Positions 38,183 to 46,820 of a DNA stretch of 64,000 nucleotides are shown in pieces. Position numbers and translations under genes: made by a program. Source of the stretch: Jeotgalicoccus meleagridis. GTDB taxonomy: Bacteria; Bacillota; Bacilli; Staphylococcales; Salinicoccaceae. The notes beneath the pieces were generated by a model. It was not told the origin of the DNA and made no database searches. It worked only from the letters and a program-made list of their open reading frames with translations. The stretch's first letter is position 1; the number at the start of each line of letters is the position of its first letter. The stretch is taken from positions 450,532 through 514,531 of the forward strand of contig NZ_CAJEWD010000008.1 in the NCBI RefSeq assembly GCF_903994045.1, given 5' to 3'.

Positions 38183-41100
38183 CTATGCGCCTTCCTCTCT
38201 TTTAACTCCAGGATCTTTATAGTTTTTCAAATCAACACTGATCATCTTCGTTACACCTTGTTCTTGCATGGTCACACCGAAGAGGCGGTCCGCTTCTTCC
38301 ATGGTACCTTTTCGGTGGGTAATGACGATAAACTGCGTGTCCACCGAGAGCTTTTTCAAGTATTTTGCATATCTCAACACATTTGCTTCGTCTAAGGCTG
38401 CCTCTACTTCATCTAAGATGATAAAAGGACTCACCTTAACTTTTAAGACTGCAAATAAGAGACTAATGGCTGTTAAGGCACGTTCCCCACCTGAAAGAAG
38501 CGATAAACTTGCGAGCTTCTTACCTGGAGGTTGAGCGAATATTTCTATACCTGAGTCCAAGTAGTTGCCTGGATCTGTCAGACGTAACTCAGCCTTACCC
38601 CCACCGAACATTTCTGTAAAGACGTCTTGGAAGTGAATGTTCACTTGTAGGAAGGTCTCTTCAAATCGTTCTGACACTTCGATATCCATTTCTGAAATGA
38701 CATCTAAGAGGGTTTGTCTCGCTTCTATTAAATCATCTTCTTGTTCTTTTAAGAAGGTATAGCGCTCATTGACTGTCTTAAATTCATCGATGGCCCCTAG
38801 ATTCACTGAACCGAGTTCCTCGATACTTTTCTTGTTTAAAAGAATCTTTTGTCTCTTATCATCGATATTTTCGAAGTTGGTATACTTACTTTTTGCCAGC
38901 TCATAAGTCATCTTATAGTTATCACTAATATAGGCAAACTTATTCTCGATTTGCGTATCAATACCTTCTCGCTCAGACGATAGGCTTCTTAAACTATTTT
39001 GACTGTCATCAATCTCTGCTCTTAGTGCTGTGTCTTTACCTGTGTTTACAAGTATTTCTTCTTTAACCTTACTTAGTTTGTCATCTAAGTGTTCTTGTTG
39101 AACTTCTAAGTCATTTACAGTTTGACTAAGCGATGCTTTATTAGCATTTAAGTCATCGATATCGAGATTTGATAAATCATCATCGATCATGTCTAGTTCT
39201 GAATTTACCTTGTCCACTTCTAAAGACTTGGTCTTTAGATTTTCATGAAGTCTTTCAAGTAAAGATGTTGTATAGCGTATATCTGCATCTTTATTTATTT
39301 TATCATTATTTAAGCTTTGAATCTCGTTTCTTAACAATTCTAAGGCTTTAGCTTGATCTTCTTTAGAGCGACTCATCATGTTAATTTCAGTCTGAATATC
39401 TGCCATCTGATTGGTTAAGTCTTCAATTTTCATATTGAGGTCTTCTCGACTTTCAGAAACAGATAAGTTAGAAAGCTCTAAATTCAATTCATCAATGGTG
39501 TCTTGTCTGTTTTCTAGTGACAGACTTAAGCGCTGCAATGTTTGAGTAATTTCTTCATCCTCTTTTGCGAGGGCTTGTCCTTTACTTTCAAGTTTTGACA
39601 GCTGAACTGTATAAGACGCGATTTCATCACCTAAAGTATCTACAGTGTTTTTCAAACGTTTCGTTTGACTCTTATACTCTTCGATTTTAAGTGTGATTTC
39701 TTGAATTTCCTTTTTAGTGTCCATGATGGAACCCTTACGGTTTTTAGAACCACCACTCATGGCACCTCCAGGCATGATGATATCACCTTTTAAAGTAATA
39801 ATCTTAACCCTTTGATTGGTTTGACGTGCAATATTCGAAGCATCTGTCAAATCCTTAACGACAACCGTCGTATTTAAAAGGTGTAAGAGGACACTTCTAT
39901 AAGAACGGTCAATATCAGTCACTTCTGATAGAATTTGATAGTCTACACCAGAAGATGCTAATTGACGTTCAATATCCACAGATAGATGACGTTCACGAAT
40001 CGTATCCAGTGGTAGGAAGGTTGCAAAACCGAGCTTTTGTTTCTTTAAATAATTGATGGCACCTCTCGCATTATGCTCGACATCCATGACGATATTTTGA
40101 CTCGCTTGTCCTAGTGCTGTGTCTAGAGCCGTCATATATTCAGGTGTTGTAGAAATAAGTTCACCGACTGCTCCAATGACACCAGGGATTTGTGCTTGGT
40201 TTTTTAAGACTGCACGAACTCCAGGATAGTAACCTTGATAGTTATCTTCCATGTTTTTCAGCATATCGAGTTTGGCTTGTTGGTTCGAAATAAAGTTATT
40301 CGCACGATTAAAATCACTTTTAGCTTGATCGTATTCATTGTTAATGTTTTGCAAGTGAAGTTTAGTCTCTTTATAGTCACTTCTTGTAGCTAACAATTCC
40401 GCTTTAACTTCAGTGCCTTTTTTAGATTCTTCATCATGCTCTTCTTTTAATCGATTGATTTCTAGTTGGAGATTGTTTAAACGTTCTTTTTTATAAGTGA
40501 TGTTACTTTCTGTTTTTTCAGCCTGATCCTGATTACGTCTTTTATCGTTTTCTAAAGTAGTCTTATCTACCATCAATTGATAGTACTGATCTTTTAAGGA
40601 TTCTAAGTCCGATTCATCACCGGATTCAAGCACATTTAATTCACGTTTTTTATTAGTAATCTTTTGAGATAAACGTCTCGCTTCCTCAAGTAAATTATCT
40701 TTTTTATCAGTTTCTAAATCGCACTCTTCTCTTAAGCGCTCAACTTCTTTTTGACTATCTTTTAAGCGCTTATTCAAATCTTCTTTTAAGGACTCTTTAT
40801 TTGTTTCTCTTTCTTCAAATAAAGTGATTCGCCCTTCAACTTTTTCTAAGGCTCTTGAAGCTTCTAACAAGTCCTCATTTAAATTTTTGACTTGACCCTC
40901 AAACTCATCTCTTTGTGCGCCGAGATGCTCTTGGTTTTCTAAGAGCGCTTGAAGTTGTTCACGGTTATTTGTTAACTTCTCTTCCTCAGTTTTAATAGCC
41001 GCTTGAAGGGTCTCAAAACGCTCTAATAGAAGCCCTGTATCATAGACAGTGACTTCTATATCAGATTCAGTCATTTCCTCTTTTAAGGCTAAATATTCTT

Positions 41101-41737
41101 CTGCAATTGCACTTTCTCTTTCCAGTCTTTCCACTCGTGATGAAATTTCTTGAATAATATCATTGACCCTTGAAAGGTTGACTCTAGTATCGTCCAGTTT
41201 CTTTTCTGACTCTAGCTTTCGAGACTTATACTTCATAACGCCTGCTGCTTCTTCAATCAGTTTTCTTCGCTCTAGTGGTTTTGCTTTAAGTATTTCATCC
41301 ACCTGACCTTGACTGATAATATTATAAGCATTTTTACCAAGTCCTGAATCCATGAAGAGTTCAGTAATATCCCTTAACTTAGATTTTTCATTATTGATAA
41401 AGTATTCACTATCACCATTTCTATAAAGCTTTCTTGTGATGATTACTTCATCTTTTTCTCCAAGAACTTTATCAGTATTATCTAAGATTAAACTTACTGA
41501 AGCACTACCCATGGACTGACGGTTGTCTGTTCCGTCAAAAATAATGTCCTCCATTTTAGCACCGCGCATCACGCGTGCAGATTGTTCACCAAGTACCCAA
41601 CGAATAGCATCTGTAATATTACTTTTACCACTACCGTTCGGTCCGACTACCGCTGTCACACCACTATCAAATTTTATATTGACTTTATCTGCAAAGGATT
41701 TAAATCCATGCGCGTCAATTTGTCTTAAAAATACCAT
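38183..41737 (-). CDS. smc: Chromosome segregation ATPase Smc
   Basis: SMC condensin subunit that acts with ScpA and ScpB to compact and separate chromosomes. Walker A GPNGSGKSN (residues 32-40) and Walker B IILDEVEAALDEAN near the C-terminus flank two long coiled coils. The hinge lies roughly at 505-650. The signature is SLLSGGERALTAISLL. 1184 residues, as in Bacillus. rnc-smc-ftsY is the usual order. Confidence 0.98.
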   Translation of the reverse strand: MVFLRQIDAHGFKSFADKVNIKFDSGVTAVVGPNGSGKSNITDAIRWVLGEQSARVMRGAKMEDIIFDGTDNRQSMGSASVSLILDNTDKVLGEKDEVIITRKLYRNGDSEYFINNEKSKLRDITELFMDSGLGKNAYNIISQGQVDEILKAKPLERRKLIEEAAGVMKYKSRKLESEKKLDDTRVNLSRVNDIIQEISSRVERLERESAIAEEYLALKEEMTESDIEVTVYDTGLLLERFETLQAAIKTEEEKLTNNREQLQALLENQEHLGAQRDEFEGQVKNLNEDLLEASRALEKVEGRITLFEERETNKESLKEDLNKRLKDSQKEVERLREECDLETDKKDNLLEEARRLSQKITNKKRELNVLESGDESDLESLKDQYYQLMVDKTTLENDKRRNQDQAEKTESNITYKKERLNNLQLEINRLKEEHDEESKKGTEVKAELLATRSDYKETKLHLQNINNEYDQAKSDFNRANNFISNQQAKLDMLKNMEDNYQGYYPGVRAVLKNQAQIPGVIGAVGELISTTPEYMTALDTALGQASQNIVMDVEHNARGAINYLKKQKLGFATFLPLDTIRERHLSVDIERQLASSGVDYQILSEVTDIDRSYRSVLLHLLNTTVVVKDLTDASNIARQTNQRVKIITLKGDIIMPGGAMSGGSKNRKGSIMDTKKEIQEITLKIEEYKSQTKRLKNTVDTLGDEIASYTVQLSKLESKGQALAKEDEEITQTLQRLSLSLENRQDTIDELNLELSNLSVSESREDLNMKIEDLTNQMADIQTEINMMSRSKEDQAKALELLRNEIQSLNNDKINKDADIRYTTSLLERLHENLKTKSLEVDKVNSELDMIDDDLSNLDIDDLNANKASLSQTVNDLEVQQEHLDDKLSKVKEEILVNTGKDTALRAEIDDSQNSLRSLSSEREGIDTQIENKFAYISDNYKMTYELAKSKYTNFENIDDKRQKILLNKKSIEELGSVNLGAIDEFKTVNERYTFLKEQEDDLIEARQTLLDVISEMDIEVSERFEETFLQVNIHFQDVFTEMFGGGKAELRLTDPGNYLDSGIEIFAQPPGKKLASLSLLSGGERALTAISLLFAVLKVKVSPFIILDEVEAALDEANVLRYAKYLKKLSVDTQFIVITHRKGTMEEADRLFGVTMQEQGVTKMISVDLKNYKDPGVKREEGA

Positions 41738-41740
41738 GAC

Positions 41741-42502
41741 TTACCCCTCTTGACTGAGTGACTCTAGAGCCCTCTTCGCTGCTTGTTGTTCGGATTCTTT
41801 TTTGGACAATCCGTGTCCAACGCCGATGACTTTATCACCTATTAATACTTCCGTATCAAATTGTCTATGGTGGCTCGGTCCTGATTCATTGACGAGCTTA
41901 TAGGTCACACTACCTTTAAAGGCTTGATGGACATACTCTTGAAGATTAGTTTTATAATCGACGACTGCATTGTATTCTTCTGACTGTATTTCAGGATAGA
42001 CATAAGTTGATAGAAAAGCATCAACACCAGTTTGACCTAAATCTAAATGGAGCGCGCCTAAAAATGCTTCAAAAGCATCAGACACTATAGATGGTCGTTC
42101 TCTACCACCTGTCTTTTCTTCTCCTCGTCCAAGTAAGATTAAGGCTTCCATATTGAGTTTAGAGGCGAATACTACAAGTGAAGGTTCACATACAATATTG
42201 GCACGAAGTTTTGTTAACCGACCTTCTGGAAGTGCTTCGTATTTAAGAAAAATATGATCTGAAACCATCAATTCTAGTACTGCATCACCAAGAAATTCTA
42301 AGCGCTCATTGTTATAGCGTTTGTCTAAACCTAAGTCATTGATGTAAGAAGAATGCATAAAAGCCTGTTGATAAAGTGATAAATCTTTTATATCGAGTCC
42401 AACTTTGTCAGTAAATGCTTTAAATAAGTCATTGAATTTCTGCAATTTCTTTTTAGCTAATTTATCCTTGTCGATCGTCTGTAAAACAATGTTAAAATCC
42501 AT
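41741..42502 (-). CDS. rnc: Ribonuclease III
   Basis: Cleaves double-stranded RNA in rRNA precursors and antisense duplexes. The catalytic signature NERLEFLGDAVLELMVSD lies near residues 66-83, and a C-terminal double-stranded RNA-binding domain ends with KKESEQQAAKRALESL. 253 residues. It follows acpP across a terminator-like hairpin. Confidence 0.97.
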   Translation of the reverse strand: MDFNIVLQTIDKDKLAKKKLQKFNDLFKAFTDKVGLDIKDLSLYQQAFMHSSYINDLGLDKRYNNERLEFLGDAVLELMVSDHIFLKYEALPEGRLTKLRANIVCEPSLVVFASKLNMEALILLGRGEEKTGGRERPSIVSDAFEAFLGALHLDLGQTGVDAFLSTYVYPEIQSEEYNAVVDYKTNLQEYVHQAFKGSVTYKLVNESGPSHHRQFDTEVLIGDKVIGVGHGLSKKESEQQAAKRALESLSQEG

Positions 42503-42545
42503 ATCTTCACCTCTCCTATTCTACTAAATCGCGCAGTTATTCACA

Positions 42546-42577
42546 AAGAAAAATCCACTCTCAAGTAGTGGATTTTT
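42546..42577 (-). terminator. Terminator after acpP
   Basis: AAAAATCCACT / AGTGGATTTTT, a perfect 11-bp stem with a 7-nt loop (42549-42577), 8 nt past the acpP stop. Its lower arm ends in TTTTTCTTTG on the minus strand. It would let acpP be made in excess over rnc and smc. Confidence 0.88.
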
Positions 42578-42585
42578 CACAGTTT

Positions 42586-42825
42586 TTATTGTTCTTTTTC
42601 AATTTTGTCAATGAAGTCTAATGCGTCGCCTACTGTGTTAATTTTTTCAGCTTCCTCATCAGGAATTTCCATGTCAAATTCGTCTTCAAGTTCCATTACT
42701 AATTCAGCAATGTCAAGTGAATCCGCACCAAGATCATCTTTAAAAGATGCATCTCTAGTTACTTTTTCTTCATCGATGCCAAGTTTGTCAACGATGATAT
42801 CTTTAATTTTGTCAATGTTAGCCAT
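42586..42825 (-). CDS. acpP: Acyl carrier protein
   Basis: Carries growing acyl chains on a 4'-phosphopantetheine arm in fatty acid synthesis. The attachment site is Ser36 in [16 protein letters not shown]. 79 residues, acidic, four-helix type. It ends the FapR-controlled group fapR-plsX-fabD-fabG-acpP and is followed by a terminator-like hairpin. Confidence 0.98.
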   Translation of the reverse strand: MANIDKIKDIIVDKLGIDEEKVTRDASFKDDLGADSLDIAELVMELEDEFDMEIPDEEAEKINTVGDALDFIDKIEKEQ

Positions 42826-42861
42826 TATTCAATTCACCTCCCTTAAATAATATCATAGCTT

Positions 42862-43599
42862 CTAGCCCATGTACATACCGCCGTTGACGTGAAGTACTTG
42901 ACCTGTAATGTAAGATGCTTGATCACTTGCTAAGAAACTCACAGCATTTGCGATATCTTCTGTTGAACCAAAATGCTTAAGTGGAATTTGTTGTAACATA
43001 CCATCTTTAATTTCATCACTTAAAACATCGGTCATATCACTCTCGATAAAACCTGGTGCTACAGCGTTAACTGTAATGTTTTTACTCGCCAGTTCACGCG
43101 CCACTGATTTAGTCATTCCATCAATAGCAGATTTTGAAGCAACATAGTTAGTTTGACCCGCATTACCAAGTGAACCAACTATGCTTGAGATGTTAATGAT
43201 GCGCCCTGATTTTTGACGGATCATTGGTCTAGATACACTTTTAATGACGTTAAATGCACCTTTTAGATTGACATCGATAACTTGATCAAACTCTTCTTCT
43301 TTCATTCTCATCAAGAGATTATCTTTAGTCACACCTGCATTATTAACAACGAGGTCAATTGAGCCATGTGTATCTGTAATATACTTGATCATATCTTTAA
43401 CGTCAGTTCCGTTTTGGACATGACACTGATAAATTTCAGCTTGACCGCCATTATTTTCAATCTCTTTGACGACCTCTTTAGCCTTATCTTCAGAGCCTGA
43501 GTAGTTCACGACAACATAAAATCCATCTTTTCCTAAACGTTTAGCAATCTGACTTCCTATGCCACGTGAGCCACCAGTAACTAATGCGATTTTACTCAT
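42862..43599 (-). CDS. fabG: 3-oxoacyl-ACP reductase FabG
   Basis: Short-chain dehydrogenase for the first reduction of fatty acid elongation, NADPH-dependent. It has the cofactor loop GGSRGIG (residues 9-15), NNAG (86-89) and the catalytic triad Ser139, Tyr152 and Lys156 in YVASK. 245 residues. It overlaps the end of fabD by 8 bp. Confidence 0.96.
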   Translation of the reverse strand: MSKIALVTGGSRGIGSQIAKRLGKDGFYVVVNYSGSEDKAKEVVKEIENNGGQAEIYQCHVQNGTDVKDMIKYITDTHGSIDLVVNNAGVTKDNLLMRMKEEEFDQVIDVNLKGAFNVIKSVSRPMIRQKSGRIINISSIVGSLGNAGQTNYVASKSAIDGMTKSVARELASKNITVNAVAPGFIESDMTDVLSDEIKDGMLQQIPLKHFGSTEDIANAVSFLASDQASYITGQVLHVNGGMYMG

Positions 43600-44497
43600 T
43601 TAAAAACACCTCTACTTGTTCAATAGTATCGATATGAGACGTCTCGATTTCTTTAGTAATTTTACGAACTAAACCGGATTGTACTTTCTTAGGACCGACT
43701 TCAATAGACTCAGTCACCCCGAGTTCTACTGCTTTTTCTACACACTCTACAAAGCGTACAGGATGAGTGATTTGTTCAACGAAGTTTCTTTTGATCGTTG
43801 CACTATCCGTTTCTCTTTCTGCTGAAACGTTTTGTATTACTGGAATCTCTGCATCCTTAAAGTCAACTGTATCCACAAATTCTTTAAACTGTAACTTTGC
43901 ATCCTCCATTAAATGAGAGTGGAAAGCACCAGATACTTTTAAAGGAATGACTCTTCGTGCCCCCCATTCTTTAGCGAGTTCTTTAAAGCGTTCAACCGCT
44001 TCAATATCACCGGACACTACCACTTGATCTGGTGCGTTGATATTTGCTGGTGTCACTTTTTCTTCATCCGTTGACACTTTTTCACATAGTGCTTCTAAAT
44101 CTTTGATTTCCATACCGATGACTGCTGCCATAGCACCACTTTTCGTTTCACTCATCAAAGCCCCACGTTTTTCAACTAAACGGACACCATCAGATAGTGA
44201 AACAACCCCAGCATGAACGAGAGCGGGTAACTCACCTAGTGAATGACCTAAGAGATAGTCGCCTTTAATACCAGTCGCAGCAAGTACAGCTAAACTATGA
44301 GCGAACAAGGCAGGTTGTGTATAGCGCGTATCATTTAAACGGTCATCTTCTTCAAACATAATTGTTTTTAAATCTGCGCTTGCATATTCAAAAATCTCAT
44401 CAAGTTGTTGTCGAGCTTTTTCATTATTGTCATATAAATCTTTTGCCATTCCAGCATACTGAGCACCCTGACCTGGAAAAATAACTAATTTACTCAT
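43592..44497 (-). CDS. fabD: Malonyl-CoA-ACP transacylase FabD
   Basis: Moves the malonyl group from CoA to ACP. The nucleophile Ser is in [12 protein letters not shown], and GAFHSHLM carries the catalytic His. The start is the ATG at 44497 ([17 protein letters not shown]) with AGGTGA upstream, giving 301 residues. It overlaps plsX by 8 bp. Confidence 0.97.
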   Translation of the reverse strand: MSKLVIFPGQGAQYAGMAKDLYDNNEKARQQLDEIFEYASADLKTIMFEEDDRLNDTRYTQPALFAHSLAVLAATGIKGDYLLGHSLGELPALVHAGVVSLSDGVRLVEKRGALMSETKSGAMAAVIGMEIKDLEALCEKVSTDEEKVTPANINAPDQVVVSGDIEAVERFKELAKEWGARRVIPLKVSGAFHSHLMEDAKLQFKEFVDTVDFKDAEIPVIQNVSAERETDSATIKRNFVEQITHPVRFVECVEKAVELGVTESIEVGPKKVQSGLVRKITKEIETSHIDTIEQVEVFLNE

Positions 44498-45473
44498 TTG
44501 TTTCACCTATCAACTCTTTAATTTTTTCAATGGTTTGTGAATTCACCATAATTCTTGCTTGTTTAACAGCATTGACGATAGCCGTCTCGTCAGATGAACC
44601 ATGTGCTTTAATGACGTTACCTTGTAAGCCCATCAATGGCGCACCACCAAATTGACGATAATCCAACATATCTTTTAATCCTGCTAAGTCTTTCTTAAGT
44701 ACTAAGGCTGCCCCTTTATTAATCGGGTTTCTTAACATGATTTTTTTCAGTTCACTCATTAAAGCCATGGATGTTCCTTCTATGGTTTTTAAAACGACGT
44801 TTCCAGTAAAACCATCAGTGACCGCAATATCGACTGTACCAGATAAAATTTCTCTCGTTTCAAAATAACCTGCAAAGTTTAAATTACTATTTTTCAGTAA
44901 TTGGTAAGTTTCTTTTGTTAATTCTGTTCCTTTTATTTCTTCAGAACCGTTGTTGATTAAACCAACAGATGGATTTTTACGCCCTTCAATATTCTCCATG
45001 TAAACTGTTGCCATTTGCGCAAATTGCAGGAGATGGTTGGGTTTATTTTCTGAGTTTGCCCCCATATCAAGTAGCATCATACCTTGACCCGCTGTTGTAG
45101 GAATAATGGAGGTAATTGCTGGTCTTTCAATACCCTTGATGCGCTTAACGACAAACAAACCAGCTGACATTAAAGCACCAGTATTTCCCGCTGAGACAAT
45201 GGCATCAGCTTCTCCATCAGCAACAGCTTTAACTGCTCTGACTAAAGAGGAATCTTTTTTCTTTCTTACAGAGCGAACTGGGTCATCATCAGATTCTATC
45301 TTTTCAGTAACTTCGATGAATGTGACTCTTGGATGATTTCCACTATAGGAGCCCTTCGTACCAAAGGCGAGAATTTCTACATCTTCAAAAGTCTCAACTG
45401 CTTGTAAGACTCCTTTTTCTATCGCTTTAGGTGCCTTATCGCCACCCATTAAATCTACAGCAATTCTAGCCAT
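44490..45473 (-). CDS. plsX: Phosphate acyltransferase PlsX
   Basis: Makes acyl-phosphate from acyl-ACP for the PlsY step of phospholipid synthesis. The N-terminal RIAVDLMGGDKAP and the middle SAGNTGALM are family marks. 327 residues. It lies between fapR and fabD with overlaps on both sides. FakA, encoded 5 kb away, makes the same acyl-phosphate from exogenous fatty acids. Confidence 0.96.
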   Translation of the reverse strand: MARIAVDLMGGDKAPKAIEKGVLQAVETFEDVEILAFGTKGSYSGNHPRVTFIEVTEKIESDDDPVRSVRKKKDSSLVRAVKAVADGEADAIVSAGNTGALMSAGLFVVKRIKGIERPAITSIIPTTAGQGMMLLDMGANSENKPNHLLQFAQMATVYMENIEGRKNPSVGLINNGSEEIKGTELTKETYQLLKNSNLNFAGYFETREILSGTVDIAVTDGFTGNVVLKTIEGTSMALMSELKKIMLRNPINKGAALVLKKDLAGLKDMLDYRQFGGAPLMGLQGNVIKAHGSSDETAIVNAVKQARIMVNSQTIEKIKELIGETNE

Positions 45474-46038
45474 TTAACTCACCTTCATCTTTATAATACA
45501 TTTCAAATTTTCCAGTAAAAATTGTCTTATTACTAATTTTTGATTCAACTTCAATAGATGCTTTATTATCATCCATCGATTTAACTCTAGCCTTAGCCAC
45601 AACCTTATCTCCTAGTTTAGCCGGCCTTTTAAAATCCACTTCTGCATGCGTCGTTAAAGCTAGAGGTTCATCGATCAAAGCAACACAGAGTGAGTTCGCC
45701 TGAGCGAAGAGAAAGTGGCCACGAGCAATTTCATTTTTTTCAAATACGTGTTCTCTTTCAATGATAAATAGAGATAGCGCATTGTTGTTCAGTTCAATAT
45801 CGATAATTTCTCCGACTACTTCTTGCACAGATAATGAACGAATCTTATCAGCGCCTTCACGTGCGACATTTTGAATTCGAGTTCTTAGCTCTGGTATATT
45901 TAATTCAAGCCGGTCAAGACGTATTGTCTGTATAGAGACACCAAAAGTTGTCGCTAGTTGTTCATCTGTAAGAAAAGGGTCTTCTTGTAGATGCGTTTGT
46001 AGCTCTTCTTGTCGCTGAAACTTTTTTAATTTCACCAT
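45466..46038 (-). CDS. fapR: Fatty acid biosynthesis repressor FapR
   Basis: Represses fatty acid and phospholipid genes and is released by malonyl-CoA. It has an N-terminal HTH (ATTFGVSIQTIRLDRLELNI) and a hot-dog ligand domain with ARGHFLFAQANSLCVAL. I choose the ATG at 46038 (MVKLKKFQRQEE, 190 residues) with AGAGGG upstream; the longer frame overlaps the leader. A FapR-like palindrome lies in its own leader (46064-46080). Confidence 0.96.
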   Translation of the reverse strand: MVKLKKFQRQEELQTHLQEDPFLTDEQLATTFGVSIQTIRLDRLELNIPELRTRIQNVAREGADKIRSLSVQEVVGEIIDIELNNNALSLFIIEREHVFEKNEIARGHFLFAQANSLCVALIDEPLALTTHAEVDFKRPAKLGDKVVAKARVKSMDDNKASIEVESKISNKTIFTGKFEMYYKDEGELNG

Positions 46039-46063
46039 ACATTCCCTCTTATCTGTCATACAT

Positions 46064-46080
46064 TTAGTAGTTGGTATTAA
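46064..46080 (-). promoter_or_regulatory. Candidate FapR operator
   Basis: On the minus strand the 17-bp sequence TTAATACCAACTACTAA is an imperfect palindrome (arms TTAATA / TACTAA) resembling the FapR boxes of Bacillus and Staphylococcus, which have TTAGTA-type arms. It lies just downstream of the fapR promoter, where repression is expected. Confidence 0.7.
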
Positions 46081-46103
46081 TATCTAAACATAACACTTCA
46101 CTC

Positions 46104-46132
46104 AGTATATAAAAAGTCTCTATATTTTTCAA
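46104..46132 (-). promoter_or_regulatory. SigA-type promoter of fapR-plsX-fabD-fabG-acpP
   Basis: On the minus strand, TTGAAA (46127-46132), 17-bp spacer, TATACT (46104-46109), between the sortase terminator and the FapR box. Confidence 0.83.
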
Positions 46133-46147
46133 TTGTTTTAAGTATAA

Positions 46148-46186
46148 GAAAAGCATGTCCTTATCTCTTTAGACGAGGACATGCCT
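46148..46186 (-). terminator. Terminator after the sortase gene
   Basis: GCATGTCCT / AGGACATGC, a 9-bp stem with a loop of about 14 nt, is followed on the minus strand by TTTTCTTAT. It begins 6 nt after the sortase stop. Confidence 0.85.
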
Positions 46187-46191
46187 AAGTT

Positions 46192-46812
46192 TTAAGACAC
46201 TAATTCAGCTTTAACAATCAAACGCTTTTCAAATAATAAAGTATCTGGGTTATAGTCTTCACATGTGATTAAGGTCAGCTCTTGTGTGGCGTCTTCTTCT
46301 TGATTTAAGACATCCACTTCGGTTGGGTCGACTTCAAACATCTCAGTGATTTTATAGACTTTAGTTTCTTCTCTTGTGATCAGTTTAACCTCATCGCCAA
46401 CTTCTGCACGGTCTATATAATTAAATCTGATACCAGCACCTTCAACCCTATGCCCTGCAATAGGGATGTTTTGCATCTCTAGATTATCTGTTTCTTCTAA
46501 GACACTGACACCATTTTTTAGTTTCTCTTCTGTTAGTGGACCTTTAAAGAGCGGTTCTAAAATATCTGCACTTTCTATTTCTAAGGCAGCGAGCATGTCA
46601 TCTGAAATATTGAGTTTAGTATCCTTACCTTCCACGCCTGTTAACATGGATTCTATCGGATTAATCTTTACATCATCTTGACCGTCTTCATAGGCTGTAA
46701 TGATGCGCTCGTTGATTTGATCTGTGAAATACTCTCTGATATCTTGATAAAAAAACAGAACCAGTGCAGCTAAAATCATTAGAATACCCACTATTCTTAA
46801 AAAAATTCTCAT
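46192..46812 (-). CDS. srtA: Class A sortase
   Basis: Transpeptidase that would cleave LPXTG-type surface proteins and attach them to peptidoglycan. An N-terminal membrane anchor (FLRIVGILMILAALVLFF) is followed by the sortase barrel. Numbered from the ATG at 46812, the catalytic residues are His121 (AGHR), Cys184 (TLITC) and Arg197 (KRLIVK). The 206-residue length and the Cys184/Arg197 positions match Staphylococcus aureus SrtA as I recall it. The ATG at 46812 has GTGAGG six bases upstream; a GTG at 46824 is weaker. It follows recG directly and ends the operon. Confidence 0.88.
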   Translation of the reverse strand: MRIFLRIVGILMILAALVLFFYQDIREYFTDQINERIITAYEDGQDDVKINPIESMLTGVEGKDTKLNISDDMLAALEIESADILEPLFKGPLTEEKLKNGVSVLEETDNLEMQNIPIAGHRVEGAGIRFNYIDRAEVGDEVKLITREETKVYKITEMFEVDPTEVDVLNQEEDATQELTLITCEDYNPDTLLFEKRLIVKAELVS

Positions 46813-46820
46813 AATGTTCC

